NCBI GenBank assembly: GCA_037200005.1
Contig: JBBCGY010000001.1
Coordinates: 1,755,103 to 1,819,102 of the forward strand
Direction: 5' to 3'
Length of the DNA stretch: 64,000 bases
Source of the DNA: Alphaproteobacteria bacterium
GTDB taxonomy: Bacteria > Pseudomonadota > Alphaproteobacteria > UBA9219 > RFNS01
Program-made: the position numbers and the translations under genes
Shown: in pieces, positions 17,046 to 25,769 of the stretch
Layout: every line of letters begins with the position of its first letter
Position numbering within the stretch: position 1 is the stretch's first letter
The notes under the pieces: generated by a model
Told to the model about the DNA's origin: nothing
Database searches by the model: none
What the model saw: only the letters and a program-made list of their open reading frames with translations

Positions 17046-17881
17046 TACTGAGGAACTTCGTAGGGTTTGGCGACGAAGTAATAAGAGTCCTTTTCCGGAA
17101 TCCATTTCTCCAGAACCGGATTGACAGCATTGGTATTGTGCATCATCGCGGTCGCACTATTGATCATGGCGAGCAGTTTGCCGTCGTCCTTCATGGCCCC
17201 ATAGCCGATCGGATAAACCGCCACGGGCGCATCGGGCGCAAAAGCGCTCAGGCCCGGCTTGTTGTTCTTGTTGAAATTATGCACCGTGCCGGGATCGATG
17301 ATGGCGACATCGGCCTTGCCAGTGTTGATGTCCGTCATCATCATGCTGGGATCGGATGTGGCCGGCAGCGTCCTCAGCTTCGCCTTCGGGTAGAACAGCC
17401 CCACGAGGCTGACGCTCAAATCGCCGTCGAGACCCACGAACGTCACGTCTGGAGAGTTCAATTCCTCCAGCTTATGAAAGCGCTTGTTGTCCTGGCGGAC
17501 ATAGGCATGCACCGGGACGTAAAATAGCGGATCGGCGAAATCAATGAATTTGATCATCGAGAAAACATAAGGCCCGTCATTCACCGCGACATCGCAGCGT
17601 CCGCTCTTCAACTCCTCGACCTCGGTGCCGACGCCGGGCAGCTCGACCCACTCGACTTTCAGCCCAAGAAGATTGGCGAAGATTTTCATATGATCGGCGG
17701 CGACGCCGGATATTTCCCCGGTGTTCGGGTCTTTGATCTGATAGGGCGGCCAGACCGAATATCCCGCCTTGATGGTTCCGGTGCGCATCACGCGCTCGTA
17801 GGCGGACTCTTTCTTGTCTTGCGCCGCAGCGGGCAGCGCCGCGATCAGAACCAGCAGGCAGATGGAAAGAAATTTTCTCAT
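17045..17881 (-). CDS. Periplasmic amino-acid binding protein (second of tandem pair)
   Basis: 278 residues with a signal peptide (LLVLIAALPAAA, cleavage near AAAQD). It is a type II periplasmic binding fold: TIKAGYSVWPPYQIKDPNTG opens the SBP_bac_3 domain and VAADHMKIFANLLGLKVEW follows. The start overlaps the stop of its upstream paralogue by ATGA. The two share the pattern ESA(Y/F)(E/D)RVMRTG and the C-terminal AKPYE, so they arose by tandem duplication but have diverged. It probably delivers a different ligand to the same permease. Confidence 0.88.
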   Translation of the reverse strand: MRKFLSICLLVLIAALPAAAQDKKESAYERVMRTGTIKAGYSVWPPYQIKDPNTGEISGVAADHMKIFANLLGLKVEWVELPGVGTEVEELKSGRCDVAVNDGPYVFSMIKFIDFADPLFYVPVHAYVRQDNKRFHKLEELNSPDVTFVGLDGDLSVSLVGLFYPKAKLRTLPATSDPSMMMTDINTGKADVAIIDPGTVHNFNKNNKPGLSAFAPDAPVAVYPIGYGAMKDDGKLLAMINSATAMMHNTNAVNPVLEKWIPEKDSYYFVAKPYEVPQ

Positions 17882-18717
17882 TTCGCCGGCTCATAGGGTT
17901 TGGCGACGCGCAGGAATTGGCCGGATTCCGATTCCCATTTTTTCATCATGCGGTCGATGCTGCCGTCATTGTTCATCTCATCGATAGCCGTATCGAGGAA
18001 GTCCTTGAGCGCCCATTCGCCGCGCCCTACGGCAAGCGTGAAAGATTGCAACTTCACCGGATGGGCAGGATCGACCAGCCGCAGCTTGACGGGATTGTTT
18101 TTATTATAAGCAATCTCGCCGTTGCGATCCATAAGAATGGCGTCGGCCTTCTTCGTGACGATGTCCTGCAGCATGGTGGGACCATCGACGCCCGCCATCA
18201 CGTTGTGGATTTTGGCCTGCGGAAAAACATCGGGGGTCGTGCTGAGAAAATCGCCCCCGTCCTGCATGATGAAAGTGACGTCGGGCTTGTTCAGGCGCGC
18301 AAGGTCGTTGTCCTTGAAACGCTCATCATCGGCCCGCACCATCGGCGAGAGGCCGGAATACAGGAAGGGGACGGTAAAAGCCGCTCCCTTGGCCGTGCTC
18401 GCGCCCGGAAACATAGGCGTGCAAACGGCATCGAAGCGCCTGGACTGGAGCGCCGGCGCCCAGTTGCCGAAGGTCACCTCTTCCGTCCATTCGATCTTGA
18501 GCGAGGCTCGCTTGGCGATGGCGTTCATCATGTCGATTGAGAAGCCCGATAGTTCCTTGGCGTTGGGATCGCGATAGGTCACTGGCGGAAATACATAATA
18601 GCCGCATTTCAAAACTCCCGTCCGCATCACGCGGTCGAAAGCGGATTCTTTCGCGTCTTCCGCGACGGCGGGAAAGGTAACCAGAACCAGCAAGCAGGCG
18701 ATAAGGAATTTTTTCAT
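17878..18717 (-). CDS. Periplasmic amino-acid binding protein (first of tandem pair)
   Basis: 279 residues. Signal peptide ACLLVLVTFPAVA, then the SBP_bac_3 domain starting VLKCGYYVFPPVTYRDP. The loop with SGFSIDMMNAIAKR matches the family's second conserved block. It starts 3 bases after the permease and overlaps the second binding protein. The ligand cannot be predicted; the pocket Arg typical for alpha-carboxylate binding is not obvious to me. Confidence 0.88.
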   Translation of the reverse strand: MKKFLIACLLVLVTFPAVAEDAKESAFDRVMRTGVLKCGYYVFPPVTYRDPNAKELSGFSIDMMNAIAKRASLKIEWTEEVTFGNWAPALQSRRFDAVCTPMFPGASTAKGAAFTVPFLYSGLSPMVRADDERFKDNDLARLNKPDVTFIMQDGGDFLSTTPDVFPQAKIHNVMAGVDGPTMLQDIVTKKADAILMDRNGEIAYNKNNPVKLRLVDPAHPVKLQSFTLAVGRGEWALKDFLDTAIDEMNNDGSIDRMMKKWESESGQFLRVAKPYEPAK

Positions 18718-18720
18718 TGC

Positions 18721-19386
18721 TCAATGCTCCGACATATTGCGGGTGAATCGTTTCTTGAGCCAATAGGCGAAGCCGTTGACGGGCAAGCATACGGCCAGGA
18801 AGAACACGCCGAGCGCGGTATAGATTTCCACGGGGCGGTATATCTGCGCGTTGATGCGCTGCGCGACGCGGAACAGCTCCTCGACGGAAATCAGGCTCGA
18901 AAACAGCGAGGCGTGCAGCATCGAAACCTGCAACAGCAACAACGGCGGCATGACCTCGCGCAGGATCAGCGGCAGCTGGATGCGCAGCACGGTCTGCCGG
19001 CGTGTCAGGCCGGTCACCTTGGCCGCGAACAGATATTGCTTGGGAAAATCGTTCAGCGCGCCGCGAACGATATCGGCCACGCAGAAAATATTGATGACGG
19101 AAAGCGTGAAGGCCGACGTATAGAACGGGTCGATGACGACGTTGAACATCGCCTGCACCGGATAATGCAGCCAGAACAAGAAGACCAGCAGCGGCACCGC
19201 GCCGAGAAGGAAGGAAAACAGCCGCGACGGCGCGCCGACCCATAGCGGCTGCTGCGCGCCCGCCAATCCCAGCGCCGCGCCAAGGACGATGCCGCTGATC
19301 CATATTATCGCGCAAAGCTGCAGCGTGACGGCAAGACCGCCCAGAAAGGCGGTATGATAATTGATAAGGATATCCAGAACCGACAT
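18721..19386 (-). CDS. Amino-acid ABC transporter permease (HisM/GlnP type)
   Basis: 221 residues with about five membrane spans and the N-terminal GLAVTLQLCAIIWISG typical of His/Glu/Gln permeases. The cytoplasmic coupling loop is AAKVTGLTRRQTVLRIQLP (the EAA-type loop). It is the first gene of the importer unit and the only permease, so it probably works as a homodimer. About 140 bases separate it from the divergent comM. Confidence 0.9.
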   Translation of the reverse strand: MSVLDILINYHTAFLGGLAVTLQLCAIIWISGIVLGAALGLAGAQQPLWVGAPSRLFSFLLGAVPLLVFLFWLHYPVQAMFNVVIDPFYTSAFTLSVINIFCVADIVRGALNDFPKQYLFAAKVTGLTRRQTVLRIQLPLILREVMPPLLLLQVSMLHASLFSSLISVEELFRVAQRINAQIYRPVEIYTALGVFFLAVCLPVNGFAYWLKKRFTRNMSEH

Positions 19387-19527
19387 GAGCCGCGCTTAAT
19401 CCAGGAAGGCTGAAAATATCATGAGCTGCCTATTGGCGTCAGCAATTATGGCAGGACTCTTTGCTAATCTCAACCATTGCTGGTAACCAAGGGTCGAAAT
19501 TCGGTTCCCCGTTATATTCATCGAGTC

Positions 19528-21057
19528 ATGGTCGCACGTATCCATACCGTCGCTTTTTCCGGCACCGACGTGCTGGCCATCGATACCCAGGTGCAGACGC
19601 TGCCCGGCCAGGTCGTGTTCACCATCGTCGGCCTGCCCGACAAGGCAGTGGCCGAAAGCCGCGAGCGGGTGCGCGGCGCGCTGCATGCGCTCGGCCTCGC
19701 CTTGCCCGCCAAGCGCCTCACCGTCAATCTCGCCCCGGCGGACGTGCTGAAAGAAGGCAGCCATTTCGATCTGCCGATCGCGCTTGGCGTGCTGACCGCG
19801 ATGGATATCCTGCCGCGCGAGGAAATGGCGGGCTATGTCGCACTCGGCGAACTGGCGCTCGACGGCTCCCTGACCGGCGTCGCCGGGATTCTTCCCGCCG
19901 CCGTCCATGCTAATGCGGGCGGGCGCGGGCTGATCTGCCCGGCAAAGAACGGCGGCGAGGCGGCATGGGCGGGAGAGATCGACATTCTCGCGCCCGCCAA
20001 TCTTCTGGCGCTGATCAATCATTTCAAGGGCACGCAAATCCTGGCGCGGCCCACGCCGGAAATACAGGATCGCGGCGGCGTCCATCATGCCGATTTGCGC
20101 GACATCAAGGGACAGGAAACCGCCAAGCGCGCGCTGGAAGTCGTGGCGGCGGGCGGCCATAACCTGTTGATGATCGGCCCGCCCGGCTCGGGCAAGAGCA
20201 TGCTCGCGGCACGGCTGCCGGGCATCCTGCCGCCTTTGTCGCCCGCCGAGGCGCTGGAAGTGTCGATGATCCATTCGCTCGCGGGGCTGCTGGAAGGCGG
20301 CAAGCTCCTGCACCGCCGCCCGTTCCGCGATCCGCATCATTCGGCGACGCAGCCCGCGCTGATCGGCGGCGGGATTCGCGCCAAGCCGGGCGAGATATCG
20401 CTGGCGCACCATGGGGTCCTGTTTCTCGACGAATTGCCGGAGTTCCAGCGGCCCACGCTCGAAGCCTTGCGCCAGCCCATCGAATCGGGCCGCGCCGTGG
20501 TCGCGCGCGCCAATCATCATGTGACCTATCCCGCGCGCTTTCAGCTTGTCGCCGCGATGAATCCGTGCCGCTGCGGCTATATCGACGATCCGGCGCAGGG
20601 CTGCGGCCGCGCGCCGAAATGCGGCCAGGATTATCAGACCAGGATTTCCGGCCCTCTGCTCGACCGCGTGGACTGCCAGGTGGAAGTCGGCGCGGTCAGC
20701 ATCGAGGAGCTCGGCCTGCCGCCAGCGCGCGAGGATTCCGCGGCGGTCGCCAAAAGGGTCGCGGCGGCCCGCGCCATTCAGGCCGAGCGATACCAGTCGC
20801 ACAAAACCTCGAGCGGCCAGCAGATTCGTACCAATGCCGAGACCGAAGGCGAATTGCTGGAAAAAGCCGCGGCGCCCGATCAGGACGGGCGCAATTTGCT
20901 GCAAACCGCCGCGGAGCGTCTTAAATTATCCGCGCGCGGCTATCACCGCGTGCTGAAAGTCGCGCGCACGCTTGCCGATTTGGGGGAAGAAGATACCGTC
21001 CGCCGCGTCCATATCGCCGAAGCGCTGACCTACCGCCGGTTAGGGTCTGGGCCCTAA
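19528..21057 (+). CDS. comM: ComM/YifB-type magnesium-chelatase-like AAA+ helicase
   Basis: 509 residues from the ATG at 19528; an in-frame TTG 51 bases upstream is less likely. An N-terminal ChlI/Lon-like domain (VVFTIVGLPDKAVAESRERV) is followed by the AAA+ core (Walker A GPPGSGKSM, Walker B VLFLDELPEF) and a C-terminal Mg-chelatase domain with ARGYHRVLKVARTLADL. A zinc-type set CRCGYIDDPAQGC is present. ComM homologues promote branch migration in natural transformation. It is monocistronic. Confidence 0.95.
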   Translation: MVARIHTVAFSGTDVLAIDTQVQTLPGQVVFTIVGLPDKAVAESRERVRGALHALGLALPAKRLTVNLAPADVLKEGSHFDLPIALGVLTAMDILPREEMAGYVALGELALDGSLTGVAGILPAAVHANAGGRGLICPAKNGGEAAWAGEIDILAPANLLALINHFKGTQILARPTPEIQDRGGVHHADLRDIKGQETAKRALEVVAAGGHNLLMIGPPGSGKSMLAARLPGILPPLSPAEALEVSMIHSLAGLLEGGKLLHRRPFRDPHHSATQPALIGGGIRAKPGEISLAHHGVLFLDELPEFQRPTLEALRQPIESGRAVVARANHHVTYPARFQLVAAMNPCRCGYIDDPAQGCGRAPKCGQDYQTRISGPLLDRVDCQVEVGAVSIEELGLPPAREDSAAVAKRVAAARAIQAERYQSHKTSSGQQIRTNAETEGELLEKAAAPDQDGRNLLQTAAERLKLSARGYHRVLKVARTLADLGEEDTVRRVHIAEALTYRRLGSGP

Positions 21058-21236
21058 CGGCTTCTCTATAATCATTATAAAAACGCGAACCAAGAATCCG
21101 CAATCGTGAATAGCAAACGGTTCTTTTCTTATATACAATTAGGATGCATCTATGTTACGCATCGCTGAACTAATAACACTATGATACAAACATAGGGCGT
21201 GCGAAGTGCAAAAAAAATAACATGCGGTGAAACGAC

Positions 21237-21647
21237 ATGCGCGACAGTTCCAGGGCGAAACGGCCATTACCGGATCGAAATAAAAACGGACATGGATGCG
21301 ACTTCATCAGCCGCAATATTCGTGTTTGCGGAAGACGGACCTCGATCCGCCTGGAACGCGCGATGTGGCAAGCTCTCGAAGACATCAGCGCCCGCGAATC
21401 GGTGGCGATTCGCGATTTATGCAGCATCGTCGATGAACGGCGGCGCGGCAATAATCTTACCGCGGCCGTCCGCCTTTTTATCATCGGCTATTTTCGCATT
21501 GCGGCGATGGGCGCCAATCCCTTGCCGCCGCTGCCCACGACCTATACTTCGCCGCCGCCATCACCGCCGCCGCCTAAACCGAAGACAAGCTTCTCGGACA
21601 ACTATCTCGGCCCTCTCGTGATCGCCGCGATCATAGCGCTCGAATAG
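21237..21647 (+). CDS. Ribbon-helix-helix (RHH_4-like) protein
   Basis: 136 residues, GGTGA ahead of the ATG at 21237. The core TSIRLERAMWQALEDIS, then LCSIVDERRRGNNLTAAVRLFIIGYFR, matches the alphaproteobacterial RHH_4 pattern of a beta-strand plus two helices used for DNA binding. A proline-rich linker and a short hydrophobic end (LGPLVIAAIIALE) follow, which is unusual for a repressor and could tether it to a membrane. A second open frame covering the same region lacks any such pattern. Targets are unknown. Confidence 0.7.
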   Translation: MRDSSRAKRPLPDRNKNGHGCDFISRNIRVCGRRTSIRLERAMWQALEDISARESVAIRDLCSIVDERRRGNNLTAAVRLFIIGYFRIAAMGANPLPPLPTTYTSPPPSPPPPKPKTSFSDNYLGPLVIAAIIALE

Positions 21648-21664
21648 ATCTTTGGGCTGACCCA

Positions 21665-21808
21665 AGAACCTGTTTAGAATCTTGTCAGGCCGAGGCGAAA
21701 ATGGGGGTTTTTCAAGCTTTCGGGCGCAGCGTATTCAACATACGTGAGCACCGAAAGTTTGAAAAAGTTCCATTTGCAGCCCGGCATCACAAGATTATAA
21801 CAGGTTCT
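21665..21808. repeat. Structured dispersed repeat, copy 1
   Basis: A 144-bp near-palindrome filling the gap between two convergent genes and reaching the secF stop codon. Outer arms AATCTTGT / ACAAGATT and AACCTGTT / AACAGGTT; middle stem TTTTTCAA / TTGAAAAA; apex CGTAT-TCAAC-ATACG. It shares GGCGAAAA, GCGTA, TACGTGAGCA and TTTGCAGCCC with copies at 44786 and 58006, while its outer arms are unrelated to theirs. Confidence 0.9.
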
Positions 21809-22760
21809 AGGCTGCCTTCAGTTCCATGCGCCTGAGCGGCGGCATATAGAGCAAAAGCGCGGCCGCGACATAAATCGACGAATAGGTGCCGACCAGAACG
21901 CCCCATGCCAAGGCGAGAGAGAAATTCAGCATGGCCTGTCCGCCGAACAGAATCAGCGGCAGCAAGGCAAGCAGCGTCGTTCCCGCCGTCATGATCGTAC
22001 GCGACAATGTCTGATTGACCGACGCGTTGATGACGGCGCGAAGGTTTTCGGTCTTGTGCCGCCTGATGGTTTCCCGGATACGGTCGAATACCACGACGGT
22101 ATCGTTGATCGAATAGCCCGCGAGCGTAAGCAGCGCCGCGATCGCCGTGAGATTGAAGTCCAGCTGCAGCACGGCGAACAGCCCGACCGTCACGAACACG
22201 TCATGCATGGCGGCCATCAGGACGGCGACACCGAACTGCCATTCGAAACGGAAAACGACATAGAGCGCGATCGCCAGCATCGCGAACAGAACCGCGAGCA
22301 GCCCGGCCCGCAGCAATTCCGCACCGATGGTCGGCCCGACCACTTCGACTCGCCGGTATTCATAGCCCGGCCCGAGCTTGGCGCGCACCTTCTCGATGGC
22401 GGCCATTTGCGTGCTGTCATCCGCCGCCTGGCCCGCCGGATGACCTTCCGCCTGCCCCCCCGCCTGGCGCTGAATGCGGATCAGCACGTCGCGCGGGCTG
22501 CCGAATTCCTGCAAGGATATTTCGCCGAGATGGAGGCTTTCCAGATCGGCGCGCAGCGCCGTCACGTCGATCGTTTGCTTGGATTGGGCCTCGATCAGAA
22601 TGCCGCCCTTGAAATCGATGCCGAGGTTAAGCCCCTGCACCGCAAGCGCCACGACCGTAATGAGCATCAACCCTATCGTCACGCCGAACGCCCACCAGCG
22701 TTTGGCGACGAAATCGACATTGGTATCGATTTTAACCCAGTGAATTGGCTTGAATTTCAT
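21807..22760 (-). CDS. secF: Protein translocase subunit SecF
   Basis: 317 residues, six membrane spans. The family motif LGIDFKGG follows TM1, and GYSINDTVVVFDRIRE is in the TM4-TM5 region. SecF with SecD uses the proton gradient to help pull secreted proteins across the membrane. No secD or yajC is in the window, so secF is detached from its usual partners. A Gly/Gln-rich insert (about residues 100-118) in the periplasmic domain is longer than usual. Confidence 0.95.
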   Translation of the reverse strand: MKFKPIHWVKIDTNVDFVAKRWWAFGVTIGLMLITVVALAVQGLNLGIDFKGGILIEAQSKQTIDVTALRADLESLHLGEISLQEFGSPRDVLIRIQRQAGGQAEGHPAGQAADDSTQMAAIEKVRAKLGPGYEYRRVEVVGPTIGAELLRAGLLAVLFAMLAIALYVVFRFEWQFGVAVLMAAMHDVFVTVGLFAVLQLDFNLTAIAALLTLAGYSINDTVVVFDRIRETIRRHKTENLRAVINASVNQTLSRTIMTAGTTLLALLPLILFGGQAMLNFSLALAWGVLVGTYSSIYVAAALLLYMPPLRRMELKAA

Positions 22761-22819
22761 GGCTATCGGCGATGGCTGTTTTGTGAAGCCAAGCTCAATA
22801 CGCCATTATCGCGGTTTTG

Positions 22820-23596
22820 TCACCCCAGTCCGAATTTTCCGGTCGCGGCGGCGAAATCGTCCGAGAAATTCGGCCCGGTATGGATGATGGCGACGTCGGC
22901 AGGCAAATCGTGAAGCGGCTTGCGGTCCGCCTCGAGGCTGGTCATGACCGCCATCGGGCAGGCGCGGGTAGGCCGCATGATCTTGAGCGCCCGCACCAGT
23001 TCGACGCCGTTGATCGGCTCCATGACGATGGAGGCGATGATCATGCCGGGCACGACGCGCACCGCCTGCGCCAGCGCCTCGATGGGATCGTGCATCAGCA
23101 CCGGGCGAAAGCCGCAGGCGGCCAGTTCCCCGCCCACCAGCTTGGCCGCCACGCGCGTCGGCGTGACCACCATGATCTCGATATGCTTGACCACGACGTC
23201 GCCGACATTGAAATCGTAGCGGGTGGGCAAATCCTGGATGAGCTGCTTGGCCTCTTCGGGATCGGGCTGGATCGCCCGCTCGGCCAGCGTCACCAGCAGA
23301 TCGGCATAGGCCTGCAAATCGTCCAGCGTGCGCGGCTGGAACGCGGCGAGCCCCTGGAGATAGCCCTCCATGCGCTGCGCCACCATATTGACGACCGGAA
23401 AGCCGTAACCCGCCGCCGTGCCCTTCAAGCCCTGAATGTCGCGGTAAAGGGCGAGCAGCGCGGGCTCGTCCGGGATTTGCTTCGCTTTCGCAGCATTGAT
23501 GGTCGCGTTGATTTTCGCCAGCCTGTCCGCCGCCTGATCGCGGAATTCGACCTGCAATTGGGCGTCAAAGCCTGCTTCGGAGAAATCTTGGGTCAT
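22820..23596 (-). CDS. Degenerate Hpt-receiver protein lacking phosphoacceptors
   Basis: 258 residues. The N-terminal half looks like an Hpt domain, but the motif is IQGLKGTAAGYGF, with Gln where the phosphorylated His (HxLKGxA) should be. The C-terminal half folds like a receiver (IEIMVVTPTRVAAKLV start, MIIASIVMEPINGVELVRAL), but the phospho-Asp position of LxLDxxMP is Ser (IASIVMEP). Both phosphotransfer sites therefore appear lost. Such a protein may bind partners constitutively, as an adaptor or sink, in a signalling pathway. Domain limits are my reading. Confidence 0.65.
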   Translation of the reverse strand: MTQDFSEAGFDAQLQVEFRDQAADRLAKINATINAAKAKQIPDEPALLALYRDIQGLKGTAAGYGFPVVNMVAQRMEGYLQGLAAFQPRTLDDLQAYADLLVTLAERAIQPDPEEAKQLIQDLPTRYDFNVGDVVVKHIEIMVVTPTRVAAKLVGGELAACGFRPVLMHDPIEALAQAVRVVPGMIIASIVMEPINGVELVRALKIMRPTRACPMAVMTSLEADRKPLHDLPADVAIIHTGPNFSDDFAAATGKFGLG

Positions 23597-23748
23597 GGAC
23601 TAAATTTTCTAGAAGGCAAAACCTAAGCATTGGTTAAGGCAAATCTCGGAAAACAGACGCCCAATGACAGAAAGACAGGTGACAGCAGTTGAAGAAGCAT
23701 CTATAGATTTTCTCTTCTGTCATCTGGCATCTGTTTTCTGACATCGGC

Positions 23749-25159
23749 ATGCGCACCCGCCCCACAAAAATCGTCGCCACGCTTGGCCCCGCCAGCACCG
23801 ATCCCGCCATCATCAAAAAACTGTTCCTGGCGGGAGCCGATGTGTTCCGTTTCAATTTCAGCCATGGCAGTCATGAAGATCATGCCGCGCGCATGGCCAT
23901 CGTCCGAAACCTGGAAAAAGAAGTCGGCAGGCCCGTCTGCGTTCTGGCCGACTTGCAAGGGCCTAAGCTGCGCCTGGCCACGTTCAAAACCGGCAGCATC
24001 GACCTGATCGCGGGGCAGAAGCTGCGCCTCGACCTCGATCTCACCCAGGCGACGACAAGCGCGTCGGCCTGCCGCATCCTGAAATTCTTTCCGCCGTCAC
24101 GCCCGACAGCGAGCTGCTGCTCGACGACGGCAAGGTGCGGCTGCGCGTGCTCAAGGTCGGCGGCGATTTCGCCGACACCGAGGTTATCGCGGGAACCAAG
24201 CTTTCCGACCGCAAGGGCGTCAACGTGCCCGGCGTGCTGCTGCCGCTTTCGGCGCTGACGGAAAAAGACCGCCGCGATCTTGACGCCGCCTTGAAGCTGG
24301 GCGCGGACTGGATCGCGCTTTCTTTCGTACAGCGCCCCGAAGACGTGATCGAAGCGCGCAAAATCATCGGCAACCGCGCGGCGATCATGGCGAAGCTCGA
24401 AAAGCCGTCGGCCATCACCACGCTTGAGGAAATCGTCGAAGTCTCCGACGGCGTCATGGTGGCGCGCGGCGATCTCGGCGTCGAGATGCCGCCCGAAGAC
24501 GTTCCGGGGCTGCAAAAGCTCATCGTGCGCACGGCGCGCAAGCACGGCAAGCCGGTCATCGTCGCCACGCAGATGCTGGAGTCGATGATCACCAGCCCCG
24601 CGCCGACCCGCGCCGAAGCGTCCGACGTCGCGACCGCCGTCTTCGACGGTGCCGATGCCATCATGCTGTCGGCGGAAACCGCCAGCGGCAGCTACCCCAT
24701 CGAGGCGGTGACGATGATGGACCGCATCGCGCGGCGCATTCATGTCGATCCGATCTACCGCACGACCAATCGCGCCTATCATCCCGATTTGCAGCATACG
24801 ATGTCCGACGCGATCACCGCGGCGGCGCGGCAGGTGGTGGAAACCATCGACGCCGCCGCCATCGTGACCTATACGACATCCGCTCGACCACATGGCGCGC
24901 GGCGCGGGAACGCCCGGACGTGCCGATCCTGTCGCTGACGGCCAAGATCGAAACCGCGAGGAAACTAACCTTGAGCTTCGGCGTCCATGCCGTCCATACC
25001 GCCGACATCGCCGATTTCACCGAAATGGTGGAAAAAGCCGTCTCTATCGCCAAGCGCGACGGCTTCGCCAAGAGCGGCGCGAACCTCGTCATCACGGCGG
25101 GCGTCCCCTTCGGCACGTCCGGCAGCACCAATGTCCTGCGAATCGCAACCGTTGGGTAA
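23749..25159 (+). CDS. pyk: Pyruvate kinase (frameshifted in this assembly)
   Basis: About 470 residues when read across two one-base deletions, near 24047 (CAGGGCG expected, CAGGCG present) and near 24882 (TCCGGCTCG expected, TCCGCTCG present). It converts phosphoenolpyruvate and ADP to pyruvate and ATP. Motifs are intact: [18 protein letters not shown] with the catalytic Lys, VARGDLGVE, and the signature [22 protein letters not shown]. All parts are present in order and no residues are lost, so the gene is probably functional and the breaks are assembly errors. The downstream ATPase gene overlaps its end. Confidence 0.93.
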
Positions 25160-25698
25160 AAAACTCATCGTCCTGTCCGGCTGTTCCGGCGGCGGAAAAT
25201 CGACGCTTCTCGATGAACTCGGCAAAAACGGCCATACCGTCATGCCGGAAGCCGGCAGGGAAATCGTCAAGGAACAGCTGGCGATCAAGGGCGGCATCAT
25301 GCCCTGGCAGAGCCCCCAGGCTTTTTGCGAATTGATCATCGCCAGATCGGTCGAGAAATTTCATCAGGCGGCGGAAGCGCCCGGACAGGACGGCCTGGTC
25401 TTCTTCGACCGGAGTTTTCTTGACGGCGTCGCCGGTTATCAAAGCTTGAAAATCGCGGACTCGGGAAAAATACGACCATCTCATCGATGATTGGCGATAC
25501 CACCCGGCGGTTTTCATGACGCCGCCCTGGAAAGAAATTTTCTGTCAAGACGACGAACGCAAGCATTGCTTTGAAGACGCGGTCGCCGAATATGAGCGAT
25601 TGACGGCATTCTACCCCAAATGCGGCTACCGGATTCTCGAAATTCCCAAAACCGGCGTGCAGGAACGCCTGCGATTCGTGATGTCCAATATTTCTTAA
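25131..25698 (+). CDS. P-loop ATPase/kinase (AAA_28-like), frameshifted
   Basis: About 188 residues across one A insertion near 25467 (run of five A; four restores the frame). Walker A GCSGGGKST is near the start, and LVFFDRSFLDGVAGY looks like a Walker B region. The family is AAA_28-like, a group of small predicted ATPases/kinases of unknown substrate. It starts inside the end of pyk (ATG 25131), so coupling is likely. The C-terminal half includes FCQDDERKHCFEDAVAEYE. Confidence 0.75.
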
Positions 25699-25718
25699 GG
25701 TTTTTGTCCTTTGATAGA

Positions 25719-25739
25719 GGCGGCGCCAAGCGCGCCGCC
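25719..25739 (+). terminator. GC-rich hairpin after ATPase gene
   Basis: GGCGGCGC / GCGCCGCC, a perfect 8-bp stem with a 5-base loop, 20 bases after the ATPase stop and 30 before the TPR gene. No long T-run follows, so termination would be partial. Confidence 0.5.
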
Positions 25740-25769
25740 GCCCGATTCTATTCCTGAGAAGCCCGTTCG

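Noticed and set aside
19396-20904. 502-codon minus-strand open frame opposite comM
   Set aside because: Arg/Gln/His-rich shadow with no domain; comM on the plus strand is complete.
23655-23725. Imperfect GACAGGTGACAG / CTGTCATCTG inverted repeat upstream of pyk
   Set aside because: Several mismatches and a simple CTG/ACAG composition; not convincing as an operator or a terminator.
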